Shown here: positions 24,187 to 33,888 of the stretch, piece after piece | Layout: each line of letters starts with the position of its first letter | How positions within the stretch are numbered: position 1 is the first letter of the stretch | Assembly (NCBI GenBank): GCA_018697195.1 | Contig: JAGMWU010000068.1 | Location: 150,918-214,917 of the forward strand | Origin: Certhia americana | Lineage: Eukaryota > Chordata > Aves > Passeriformes > Certhiidae | Direction of reading: 5' to 3' | DNA: 64,000 nucleotides | Program-made: the position numbers and the translations under genes | The notes under the pieces: generated by a model | Told to the model about the DNA's origin: nothing | The model's input: the letters and a program-made list of their open reading frames with translations, nothing else | Database searches by the model: none

Positions 24187-24697
24187 TGTCAGGAAAATTA
24201 ATCCACAAACACCAGAGGTTTATGTCCAAAAAAGAGACAGAGGAGTCCTTTTACTTTATTTGAATAAATGGAGAGGCCATGGGGCATTCCCCTGAGGTCT
24301 CTCAGATTTTTGGAGGACACAGCCTCCTTTTTATCCCAATTTCCCGGCTGCATTTCCCTCCCTCTTTCCCCACTGGCTGAGGTACTTGAAAGGGACAGAC
24401 TGCCCAGAACATCTGATACCTAAGATTCCCTTCTAATGTATAACCTTTTCCTTTTAATTTTTAATTCTTATGGAATTTATGGTTTCTCCTCATTGTTTCT
24501 TTCATCTTTCAATATCCAATTTCATTAATCAGCAAACCTACAGTTTGTTTGTAAGGCAAATACCTTTTTTCCATTCATCAATCAGTGGAATCCTTCCCAT
24601 TGTTTCCTTTGTCTCTCAATGCTAATTTTACCTACCAGCAGACCCACAGCTTGTTTGTAAAGACAAACCCATCATTCCTCTCAGGTCTGTTTTGACA
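24187..24697 (-). mobile_element. Solo LTR of an ERVL-like endogenous retrovirus
   Basis: About 511 bp bounded by TGTCAGGAAAA at the low end and TTTTGACA at the high end, giving TGTCA...TGACA inverted termini. On the minus strand there is a TATA-like ATAAAAAGG (24334 down to 24326) and then AATAAA (24260 down to 24255), giving U3-R-U5 order. No gag, pol or env sequence flanks it, so it is a solo LTR left by recombination. I recognise it from memory as similar to songbird ERVL-type LTRs. No convincing target-site duplication is seen (GGGTC before, AGAGA after). Confidence 0.75.
24493..24667. repeat. Imperfect direct duplication inside the LTR U3
   Basis: A block at about 24493-24565 recurs at about 24598-24667. 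Both contain a CATTGTTTC start, an AATTT core, AGCAAACC or AGCAGACC, and a CTTGTTTGTAA-like end. Confidence 0.7.
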
Positions 24698-25239
24698 AGA
24701 GAAAATTACGTGGATTCTGTGACTGTTTAGAGGGAAAGGAGAAGGGGCACCAAGTGTTGTTCTGCAATTAATGCTGATTTCCTGGAGTCCCCAAGTCTAA
24801 TTATTAATTTTGCAAACACGAAGGGGACAAGGGGAGGGGAAGAAACAGCAAGTTTCACAACCTGCCAACAGAACCTGGTACAACATTCCGTGAGTGCCAT
24901 CCCAGGTTTATCCCAGGCAACAGAAGCACCCAGGGCAGAGCTTCGAGGATTTTCCTTCCATAGGCTCTGTGAGATCTCCCTGCTCGCTGTGAGTGTTGGA
25001 AAACTGGACTGAAATACAGGGTTTCTTCAGGTGCTAAGTATTATATTGAGTTTTCTGGAGATTGGTGTGGTTTGGCTGTTGGGGTTTTTTTTAATAGGAC
25101 ATAAGAATATGCTTAATTCATGTTTCATCCAAGAAGTTTGTGGACTGTAACATCAAAAACAAAGCTACAGAGTGATATTATTTTTTTCGGTTAATCAGAG
25201 TATTTTAAGGGAAAATTTCCCTGTCTGAGCTCGTCCTGG
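24698..25239. other. Upstream region of desaturase B
   Basis: Unique sequence between the solo LTR and the GC-rich first exon. No TATA box close to the start codon is obvious here. Confidence 0.45.
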
Positions 25240-25481
25240 GAACGGAATGAACTTGCTGAGCAATCACGTACCCCCCCCAACCTGAGGGTACTGTGGGGCT
25301 TTGGGCACTGGAGCTGCAGTACCAGGGCAGGCAAGCGGCGATTTTGGGGGGCAAACCCCACCCCGAGGAGCTGGAGCTGGTGGAGGAGGCGGGGAGTGGC
25401 GCCGGGGCGGGTCCCTCCCTTAAATGCCACGGCGGAGCGGGATGCGGGGCTGGAGCTACGGGAGGGAGGGCAGGAGGCAGG
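25240..25481 (+). promoter_or_regulatory. Probable promoter / 5' UTR of desaturase B
   Basis: GC-rich and CpG-enriched against AT-rich flanks, with GGGGCGGG near 25404 and TTAAAT near 25420. An ATG at 25442 precedes the main candidate start at 25482 in a different frame. The transcription start is not determined. Confidence 0.5.
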
Positions 25482-25895
25482 ATGGCACCGCCAGGGGGTG
25501 GCGGGGAGGTGAGGGATGGGGATGGGGACAGGGATGGGGACAGGGAAAGGGATGGGGACAGGGATGGGGATGGGGACAGGGATAGGGGCAGAGATGGGGA
25601 CAGGGATGGTGACAGGGATGAGGACAGGGTTGGGGATGGGGACAGGGATAGGGGCAGGGATGAAGACAGGGATGAGGACAGGGTTGGGGATGGGGATGGG
25701 GACAGGGACGGAGCCCCCGCAGCGGGGATGCGGTGCTTCACCTGGGAGGAGATCGGGCAGCGGAACGGGAGGGGGCCGGCGGGGCAGGAGCGCTGGCTGG
25801 TGATCGACAGGAAGGTGTACGACATCAGCCACTTCTACCGGAGACACCCGGGAGGGGCCCGGCTCCTCGTCAGCCACGCCGGGCAGGACGCCACG
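25482..25895 (+). CDS. Desaturase B exon 1: N-terminal tail, minisatellite, cytochrome b5 start
   Basis: 138 codons from ATG 25482, donor GTGAGC. The reading is [10 protein letters not shown], then a D/G/R-rich tract from the minisatellite, then [10 protein letters not shown] and the first part of the cytochrome b5 domain with [12 protein letters not shown] and RRHPGG. The start is uncertain. ATG 25482 gives a MAPP beginning like FADS1 (MAPD), while ATG 25728 sits just before the conserved domain. A splice that removes the repeat is also possible (see findings). Confidence 0.8.
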
Positions 25896-28800
25896 GTGAG
25901 CGGAACGGGGATGCGGCAGCCGGGATGCGCCGGAGGAGGGTACCCAGGAAAAGTCCTGCCGGGAGGGCTTGGGAGAGACCTCAGTGGGAATTGGGGTATG
26001 GGATAGGGTCGGGGGAGCGAAATGTGACCACTCTGTGCGAGCCTCGCCATCCCCATGCCATGGGAAGGGGCAAATGAGGAGACGCAGCCCACGGAACTGT
26101 TGCTCCAGCTAAATCAGAGCAACAGCTGGAGCGAGGCCAGAGGAGCACACGGAGATGCTCAGAGGACTGGAGTACCTCTGCTAGGTGGGAGTGTTCAACC
26201 TGGGGAAGGGAAGGCTTCAGGAAGAGCTCAGAACCCCTTCCAGTACCTAAAGGGCTCCAAGAGAATCAGAGAAGGACTTTGGACAAGGACCTGGAGGGAC
26301 AGGACAAAGGAGAATAGCTTTAAACTAAAAGAGCGTGGATTTAGATTGGATATAAAAAAGAAGGTTCTGATGATGAGGATGATGAAACACTGACACAGGT
26401 TACCCAGAGATGCCCCATGCCTGGACCCACTCAAAGCCAGGTTGGATGGAGCAATCTGATGTAGTTGAAGGTGTCCCTGCTCATTGAAGGGGGTTGGACT
26501 ACAGGAGCTTTAAAGGTCCCTTCGAACCCAAACTATTCTGTGATTCTTAATTCTTCAGGATTCTTCTGATCACCTGGTATTGCTTGTGCAGTTGCTGTGA
26601 GCTGCAGCAGGTTTTTCCGTATATAAGGGATATTTAAGATTCTTGGAAATCAAAATGATTTTCAGTCCATCAAGTTTAAATTTCAAATTGTGTATTAGTT
26701 GAGCTTTGCATTCTGTAATTTCATCACTCATTTCTCAAGTTACTACTGCCAGATTTCTTTCATTTTAGTATGCTGGAAAATCACAGACAATGGATGAACC
26801 AGGTGTTTTGTTTCTGGGATCTGAGCCGCTGCTTGTAATTTGGTTCCATCTCCAAATCATTAAGCCCTGCAGGATCTGAGCCACTTTCATGTCTGCCTGT
26901 CTTGCATTTGGATGTATATTATGAAAAATTACGAAATTCTCTTAATTGAACTGGAAGATTTTAACCAAAAGCAGAAAGCCATGAAAAGTGGCAACTCAAG
27001 AGAGGACGAAAAGCACAGAAGGCTCTCAGTAAGCAAAGAAACCTGAGGAATAAAAAAGAAATGAGTATAATTAATATGCCACCATTTTAGAAAGGGTGAC
27101 ACTACATGGAACTGTGGAATTTTTTTGGTGCTGCGTTTTGTTGTGGTGCTCTCTCACAAAGGACAAAAAAGCAGGGACACTTTCCAGTAGACCAGGCTGC
27201 TTCAGTTTGGCCTTGGATACTCCCAGGAATGGAGTTATTTAAAGGGCAACATTTAATTTTTTTTTTTTTTAACAAAATCTGGATTTCTTTTCCTTTACTC
27301 TTGTGCCTTTGCAGGATGCCTTTGTGGCATTCCACGTTGACAAGAGGCTGGTGAGCAAGTACTTGAAGCCACTGCAGATTGGGGAGCTGGCACCAGACCA
27401 ACCCGGCATTGAGCCCACTAAAAATGTAAGTCTGACCTCACAAATCAGATCAAAGGAGACTAAAGTCAAACATTCTGAAATTACACCTTGCTCTTCTCTA
27501 TCAGTAACTCCTGGAACAAGGGGAACCAGGTTCCTCACATTTTTTTGGCTATTACCTTGAAACAATGTGTAACTATGAGTCTAAATCCACATGATGTGGC
27601 TGAGAATGAGATTCCTGAAGATGAATTTTTCTTATCACAGCTACTCTACCAAATAGCAGAGTTATCGCCTCTTCTTCTTCTTGCTTTGAGGAAGAGCTTC
27701 CCAAAAGGAAAAGGAATAGTCTTGGAGAATAAATATTGTTCTTCAGCCGTAGGTGCATTTAACACTCCCCTGTTAATCCTGGGAAGAAAAAAGTGAAGAC
27801 AAATATAAGGAATCATTTCATCCAAAGACCTACCACAAGGTGGCATGAGAAGTTCATGAACATAAAGTATAACTTCCACTAAATCCAACTTGCAGCTGAG
27901 CCCTCTGCTGTCTGCCAAGGACTGGGTGGAAGAAGCACCAAGGATTTGGTTTAGAGGTTGGGATGCAGACATTGTGATGGCTGCTCCTGGCTCCTCAACA
28001 AAAAGCTGTAGTAGAGCAATGATAATGTTTATTAAGCCCAACTCTTGCCCTTTTAGTCAGATCCTTTGTTCTTTCTCCTGCCCATTAAAATGGTTTTTAG
28101 GTTATGAGGCTGCAGCGGTGCTCTCTAAAACCAGAGAACTGTAACCCTTGTGCTTTCCTTGTGCAGGAAATGCTGGTGAAAGACTTCCGGGAATTGCGTG
28201 CTACAGTCGAGAGAATGGGACTCCTGGAGCCAAACCAACTCTTCTTCTTCCTGCTCCTGGCCCACATCCTGCTCTTGGATACAGCTGCCTGGCTCGTCCT
28301 CTTCTACTTTGGGACATCCTTACTGCCCTTCGTTTTCTCCCTACTGCTGCTGACCATTTCCCAGGTGAGCAATGAATTCCACAGTGTGGACCTGCATCAA
28401 CCTACACTCACACACACATGTGAGCAGTTTCTTCTCCTTGGTTTCCTCACTCAGCACAATTTCACTTTGCCAAAAAAACACAACCACTATGTGGATACCA
28501 AGAAGAAATTCTGCATGTGCAGAGCTCACACTAAACTTTGGGATTCTTTCAGCAAGATATATTCTGGGGGAAGCCTTGAGACTGTCAGGATTCTGCAGTT
28601 CCTTTCTGCTGGTGACTTTAGAGCAATGTCTGAGAATTAAATCTTGGTATTTCAAAGCAAAGGATGAGTGTGGCACCATCCTGCACTCAATTCCTGTTTT
28701 CCTCCCCTTCAAAGTTTTCTTCTCCTCCTCCAGGTCCAAGCTTCCTGGTTACAGCATGATTTAGGACACCTCTCAGTATTCAGGAAAACCAAGTGGAACC

Positions 28801-31800
28801 ACTTGCTACACAAGTTTGTGATGTGCCATTTGATTGTGAGTCCCTGGAAAACTTCTGAGGGGTTTCCTGTAAAAACATGTCTTCTGAATTCTCTGTGGAG
28901 CATGTGCGGTTCTGGAGGAAGGATTAGGGTCAGGAAGTAAAGGGAATTCTGGCTCTGAAAGTGCTTTCCATGCTCTGTTCTTCCCTTGAACAGGGGGCCT
29001 CTGCCAAGTGGTGGACTCTCCTGCACTCCCAGCACCACGCCAAACCCAACTGCTTCCACAAGGACCCTGACATTGATATGCATCCTTTCCTCTTCACTTT
29101 GGGGAAGAAATTCTCTGTAGAGGTCAGTGAGTGGGTGTGGGAAGTCAAAAAACTAAGTGTGATGGCAGCTTCTGTACAGAGATTTATTTCTGCACAGTTC
29201 ACACTAAGTCCCTTTAAGAATGTCTTGGACAGCTGATACGTTGCTGTAAATAAATTACACATGAGGTAAGGGCATTGTACATAGGGTGAAAAATCCACTA
29301 ACACATTAATGGCTGGAGAAATGTCCTGACCTAGAACAACAACTCAGTAATTAATGATCATTAGATAACTTGTAAACATCAACGGAAGGCACGGCAGCAG
29401 TCAGCCTGGAATTATTATTTTAATATTACTGTAGGAGGCTCAGTCAGGGGAGGGGTGGCTTTGGTGTGCCCAGGTCTTCTAGGAGAGTTTGCTGTGACAG
29501 GAACAGCAGGACTGAAAAACCCAGGGCTGTTCCTAGAACTCCAGTTGGGTAGAATTTGTTGGACCATGTAGGATATTCCCAGTTTGTCCTGCTTGGACAC
29601 TTCCAAGAGTGACAACCTAAGAGTGCTGAACCCCTTTTGTTGTAGATCTCATCAGTTCTTGAGACTCCATCACAGCAGCTACAGCAGTGAAATATTTTTC
29701 TCCATGCCATTGTGAAACTGCCATTTAAGTTTAGAGAATCAGAGAAGAAATAAGGGGGGAAAATGAGAGAAAATATGTATTTCTAACCACTAACTTAGTT
29801 TTGATATATCTAATCCTTCACAAAATGATTTATGAAAAAAGGAATTAGGGTTGTGGGAAGCGTGCAAGAAGAGTCCCTCTGGAAAATAAATGGAAAATAG
29901 CAAGTTACCTGTGAAAATTGCTTGGTCTCCACTCTTTTTTTGTTGTTGTTGTTGTTGTTGGTTTTTTCTGGTTTTTTTTTCATAGCTTGGCATCAAAAAG
30001 AAAAAATACATGCCCTACAACCACCAACACAAATACTTCTTCATCAGTGAGTATCTCCATCCTCCTGAAATTCCCTGAGAGGTATTAAAGGGGTTGGGAG
30101 ATTGTACTTTTGACCCAGAGAACTTGAGAAAAACAAAGGTGCTGAGTCAAAGAACACAATAATAAGCCCAAATAATAACAACCAGATTTTTTTAAGAGTT
30201 GAAGATCTAATTCATCCTATCCCAGATCTCCCACATCTTCCACAGCAGCTCTGCGTTATGATATCATACCACATCTTTCTGTAGTATCAAAGTATGTGGG
30301 TTTGGGGGTTTTTTTTTTGTTTGTTTGGTTTGCTTTGGTTTCTTGGGGTTGTTTTAAGTGCAAGTGAGATGTCCTTTTGGAAGGCTGAGTTTGAGTTTCC
30401 AACCCCAAATCCCTGATAGAAAAGGGATTTCACATGCATTCCTGTTGTTGTCCTGCTTTGCACCAAGGAATAAGGAGCCAGATAATCAGTTTTGGGCTGT
30501 GGAAGCCACTTCTCAAAATAATCATTTGTGGCTGTTCCTCAACTAAGAGCCTAAAATGAAATCTGAGGTTTGTGAGAGCTCTCAGATTCATGGGCAGACC
30601 TAGAACTGTTTCAAGGCACTGAAACAACACCCGAACCTGGGATGTTCTTCACATTGAGCAGCAGTCCAGGACCCTTCCCTCCCATGTTGACATCACTTAG
30701 TCTGTGATGTCACCAGTGATGAATTTGTCTTTCCAGCTCTGCCTCCACTCCTGTTCCCCACCTACTTCCACTGCCACACATTCTACATTGCCTACACGAA
30801 GAAGTACTGGGTGGTGAGTACTGCTATTTGTGTGACCAAAAGGGGTCAGATGGGGACCTTCAGTCTTGGAGCCAGCTCCTTGCTGGGCAAAAATGCTCAG
30901 ATTCCCCTCTATCAGCAAGCTGTCAGAAAGTTTCATTAGCTTGTGTTGGATTGCTCTGGATTATTCCATTCAGAAAAAAACAGTCAATGCTGAAAATAAA
31001 TTGTTCTCTTATACCTGTACTATGAAGCTTAAAAAAATGAAATAAGCAAATGCAATTTATAAAGAACTGTGTTTCTTCTTGTCTCTGGTTTTGGTAGGAC
31101 TTGGCCTGGATGCTGACCTTCTACATCAGATTCTTTTATACTTATGGATCTTTATTAGAAACAAAGAGTCTCCTGGCATATTATTTTATATTCAGGTGAT
31201 GTCTCTAGAAGGTTCCTCAGCCTTTTCTCTATGCATTCTTTCCATCTGTACCTGCCCGCTTTTCTCTATGTTTATATTTCCACATTCTCCTTTACCACCT
31301 CATTTTTTGCCTACTTTTTAATTTACAAATTCTTTTGTTCAATTGCCAGTGCAAGTTTTATGTTTCCCCATTAGTTGTGGCAGCAAAGAGATTTCACTGA
31401 GTGCTGACCAAATTGAGAAATATTTACCTCATATAACATTCAGTGCTTTGGGTGTTGGGTCTGCTGCTGCTTAAAGAGAATATTTAACTAAAACAGCTTA
31501 GCCTGGGCTTGCAAATGCCCAGGTACTATCCAGCAGCACTGACTTGAATGGACAGCACACTCTCCCCTTGGATCATTTCACTGATTCTAATCAGTTTGGG
31601 CCTTGGCTACAGATAAAACAAGCTGAACACCAGTCAGTGTTATAACAAAGCACATGAAAAAATCATGAGTTTCATAAGGAAATATGAAACTTCCAGTGTT
31701 TGGAAGTCCTTCCAGGTGCTGGCTTAGCATAGTTAGGGTTCAGACATGTCTTTAAGTCTGGCTCTGCTGAGATTTCAATGGCTCCTTGCTGACCTCTCAC

Positions 31801-33404
31801 CCAGTGCTGAATTCTCTCATCTGATTGCACAGGATGCTGGAGAGCAGCTGGTTTGTCTGGGTCTCACAGATGAACCATATCCCAATGGATATCGACTACG
31901 ACAAGAATTTGGACTGGATGTCTACTCAGGTAAAAGATTTTTCCCTTCTTAAGGATTGTGACCACACATACAAATTTTAACCATAAACAAGTCTACTGTT
32001 GCATTAAGGGTGCAATTGTTGGTGGCTGGGAGGTGAAGGTTAATAGGCTGATGGGATTCAGTCACGGAAAAGGGGGACAGCAAGGACACACTCACGGGAA
32101 ATCCAAAATGAAATCCAGGTTGAACTCTGGTTCCTAAACATACTCTGACCTGTCTCTGACTTTGCTTTCCTCTCCCCTCTTCTAGCTCCAGGCAACCTGC
32201 AACGTGGAGCAGTCACTGTTCAATGACTGGTTCACAGGGCACCTCAACTTCCAGATCGAGCATCAGTGAGTACTCACCCCAAGACTGAATTTTCTTTCCC
32301 CTCCTCATTTTTTAAAAAAAATTTTTCTTTCTCCCTTTTTTTTCCCTTCCTTATTCTTTTTTGCTCTGAATTCTGCAAATAGTTGTGGGGCACCAATGAG
32401 TTAGTCTTAAAAACTTGAAACTCGTTAAGAGAATCATGTAATTCAAAACTTTCACTGGATCCACATAATGGCAAGAGAAAATGGAACAGGGGCAGGATCC
32501 ATGCAAGGATAGCAAGAGAGACAATCCCAAGAAGTAGGTTTTAAGGATCAGTGGGAATGTCCTGGTTAAAGCACCTGGTTTGAGTCTGCCACAGGAGTTT
32601 AAAGCCACCTCTGCTGATTTTTTCTGCTGTTACTATTATAGAGTGAGATATGCGAGGATGCAGGATGGGCTCATCTCCTCTGTGCTATGGAGATAGCTAC
32701 TTCTGGGAAAAGGGAGGGAGGGGAAAGCAGTTTCTTCCATAAACGTCATTTAATTTGGGGATAAACTGTGGAAAAGAACAGAGGGGAAAGCAGGAAATTC
32801 CTACAAGCTTCTTGTGCTAAAAGCATAGCAGGGGGAAAGAGGAGCTGGGAGCAGCTACAGACCCTGCTCATTGTGAGCTGGGTGATTCCTGGGAAGTACT
32901 GATGATTAGGATTTCCTATGAAGCTTGCCCGTCTCCTGTTCCCAGCCTGTTCCCCTCCATGCCACGGCACAACTACTGGAAGGTGGCCCCTCTGGTGAAG
33001 TCCCTGTGTGCCAAGCACGGCCTGGAGTACCAGTGCAAGCCTCTGCTCACAGCCTTCGCAGACATCGTGCAGTGAGTAAAATAAACCCCCCAAAACTGCA
33101 GGAGGATGCAGGAGAGATTGGAATCCTAAGAGCAAGAGTTGCCTTGCTCTCCTTTTACCCTCTTGGGCACATGGTGACTCCTGGGGATGGTGCTGTGCAG
33201 GACTGAGTTGGACTCCATTGTTGTGGGTCTCTTCCCAACTCAGCTCACTGTGGGGTTCTGGGACATGAGCACAGACAAAACCTCATTCCCTTGTCCCAGC
33301 AACACTCCCCTGAGCAGCCCTGTGATGTGTCCTCCCTTTCTCTCTCTCCCAGCTCTCTGAAGAGCTCAGGAGAGCTCTGGCATGATGCCTACATGAACAA
33401 ATAA
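25482..33404 (+). CDS. FADS1-like front-end fatty acid desaturase, complete (desaturase B)
   Basis: Coding join: 25482-25895, 27315-27425, 28167-28364, 28734-28835, 28994-29122, 29986-30046, 30737-30813, 31098-31195, 31833-31929, 32186-32265, 32946-33071, 33353-33404. All introns are GT-AG. From ATG 25482 the protein is 514 aa; from the in-frame ATG 25728 it is 432 aa, close to the usual 444 aa of FADS1. Using the 432-aa numbering: cytochrome b5 domain about 4-75 with haem-binding HPGG at 40-43; membrane segments around 110-160 and 255-310; histidine boxes HDLGH 167-171, HSQHH 204-208, QIEHH 370-374. The enzyme would desaturate polyunsaturated acyl-CoAs in the ER. Phenylalanine normally found in boxes 1 and 2 is replaced (HDLGH, HSQHH), so activity may differ. 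It is a tandem paralogue of desaturase A with matching exon phases. Confidence 0.94.
25511..25712 (+). repeat. G-rich minisatellite in coding exon 1, GGGATGGGGACA-type units
   Basis: About 200 bases of 6- and 12-base variants such as GGGATGGGGACA and GGGATAGGGGCA. Indels are multiples of three, so the frame from 25482 stays open and encodes DG, DR and GD repeats. The runs of four Gs make G-quadruplexes likely on the coding strand. Confidence 0.93.
26120..26555 (+). mobile_element. CR1 LINE fragment in intron 1 of desaturase B, sense
   Basis: Sense CR1 3' part: GGACTTTGGACAAGGACCTG, AAACTAAAAGAGCGTGGATT, TTAGATTGGATATAAAAAAG, TTGAAGGGGGTTGGACTAC, ending in CTATTCTGTGATTCTT, the terminal octamer repeats. 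Confidence 0.9.
27175..27242 (-). mobile_element. Short CR1 fragment in intron 1 of desaturase B
   Basis: GACACTTTCCAGTAGACCAG followed by TTGGCCTTGGATACTCCCAG resembles the antisense CR1 stretch GACACCTTCCACTAGACCAG...GGCCTTGGACACTTCCAG. Short and diverged. Confidence 0.5.
27315..27425 (+). CDS. Desaturase B exon 2: end of cytochrome b5 domain
   Basis: 37 codons, phase 0; acceptor CTTTGCAG, donor GTAAGT. It encodes [20 protein letters not shown], with the second axial haem histidine expected in AFHV, and a linker ending EPTKN. Confidence 0.92.
28167..28364 (+). CDS. Desaturase B exon 3: linker and first membrane hairpin
   Basis: 66 codons; acceptor CTTGTGCAG, donor GTGAGC. It encodes [20 protein letters not shown], then two hydrophobic stretches ([20 protein letters not shown] and [13 protein letters not shown]). 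[12 protein letters not shown] is a FADS1/FADS2 signature. Confidence 0.94.
28734..28835 (+). CDS. Desaturase B exon 4 with histidine box 1
   Basis: 34 codons; acceptor CTCCTCCAG, donor GTGAGT. It encodes [20 protein letters not shown]. The HxxxH di-iron ligand spacing is kept, but Leu replaces the usual Phe or Tyr of HDFGH/HDYGH. Confidence 0.94.
28994..29122 (+). CDS. Desaturase B exon 5 with histidine box 2
   Basis: 43 codons; acceptor TTGAACAG, donor GTCAGT. It encodes [20 protein letters not shown], with HxxHH ligand spacing. Phase and length are the same as the first visible exon of desaturase A. Confidence 0.94.
29941..29960 (+). repeat. (TGT)n microsatellite in the polypyrimidine tract of intron 5
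   Basis: Seven TGT-type units directly before a T-rich acceptor region 26 bases upstream of exon 6. Confidence 0.9.
29986..30046 (+). CDS. Desaturase B exon 6
   Basis: 20 codons plus one base; acceptor TTCATAG, donor GTGAGT. It encodes [20 protein letters not shown], the basic linker before a membrane segment. Confidence 0.9.
30737..30813 (+). CDS. Desaturase B exon 7 (membrane segment)
   Basis: 77 bases completing a split Thr codon; acceptor CTTTCCAG, donor GTGAGT. It encodes [20 protein letters not shown] and then KKYWV. Confidence 0.9.
31098..31195 (+). CDS. Desaturase B exon 8 (membrane segment)
   Basis: 98 bases; acceptor TTTTGGTAG, donor GTGATG. It encodes [20 protein letters not shown]; the DLAWM.TFY.RFF start matches FADS1 well. 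Confidence 0.9.
31833..31929 (+). CDS. Desaturase B exon 9 with MNHIPMDID
   Basis: 97 bases; acceptor TTGCACAG, donor GTAAAA. It encodes [20 protein letters not shown] and ends DWMSTQ. Relatives and desaturase A read MHID where this copy reads MDID. Confidence 0.92.
32186..32265 (+). CDS. Desaturase B exon 10 with histidine box 3
   Basis: 80 bases; acceptor CTTCTAG, donor GTGAGT. It encodes [20 protein letters not shown] and then EHH, with the last His split across the intron. Confidence 0.94.
32946..33071 (+). CDS. Desaturase B exon 11
   Basis: 126 bases; acceptor TTCCCAG, donor GTGAGT. It encodes [20 protein letters not shown] and the region ending TAFADIV. Confidence 0.94.
33195..33262 (+). 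mobile_element. Short CR1 3' fragment in last intron of desaturase B
   Basis: GAGTTGGACTCCATTGTTGT and GGGTCTCTTCCCAACTCAG are CR1 3'-end words in sense; short and old. Confidence 0.55.
33353..33404 (+). CDS. Desaturase B terminal coding exon
   Basis: 52 bases; acceptor CTCTCCCAG. It encodes [16 protein letters not shown] and a TAA stop. The stop lies within AATAAA (33400-33405). Confidence 0.93.
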
Positions 33405-33882
33405 AGGACAAGGCTTGGGTGCTACCATTCCCAGCCTGCCCTGGCTGCATTCCCAGCAAGCTGAGGGGCAGGGACCACAAGGGATTCTCTGGCAGAAGAA
33501 AGTGAGTAAGGACTGAAGGATAAAATTCCAATAGAGATGAAGCTGCCTAAATTTTTCTTCTGTTTTTTCCTGGGGTTATGGTTTAGATATGTTAAGAGTG
33601 GGCAGGCAAGCAGAAGGTGAATTCTTAGGAGAGGGAATAGCTCGTTGCTGACTGAGTCTGAGCATTTCTGAGCCTGGGCATGGGTACCAGTCAGGTCATG
33701 GACTGGTGGAGCTGCACACACTTAACTTCTTGTCAGAGGCCTCTGACCATGGCTGGTTTTGGGGTTTTTTTTGTTTTCCTCATGTGGAGGGTTTAATGCT
33801 TGACACAGCATTTGCTTAATTGAATTTGAAGCTGCAAAGGATTTTGGATTAACATGGTGTTCCAGCAATGTGTTCAAACCAC

Positions 33883-33888
33883 AATAAA
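33883..33888 (+). promoter_or_regulatory. Candidate poly(A) signal for desaturase B
   Basis: AATAAA about 480 bases after the stop; a second lies at 33933-33938. The earlier AATAAA overlapping the stop codon would leave almost no 3' UTR. Confidence 0.35.

Noticed and set aside
25191..25877. Long minus-strand open frame with PIP/PVP repeats opposite desaturase B exon 1
   Set aside because: It is the antisense reading of the GGGATGGGGACA minisatellite and the cytochrome b5 exon; no independent gene evidence.
28104..28640. 178-codon plus-strand frame at desaturase B exon 3
   Set aside because: Only 28167-28364 is the exon; the rest is intron read-through past a good donor site.
33400..33420. 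Desaturase B as a processed pseudogene because of the AATAAA at its end
   Set aside because: It has eleven introns with proper splice sites and a fully open reading frame.
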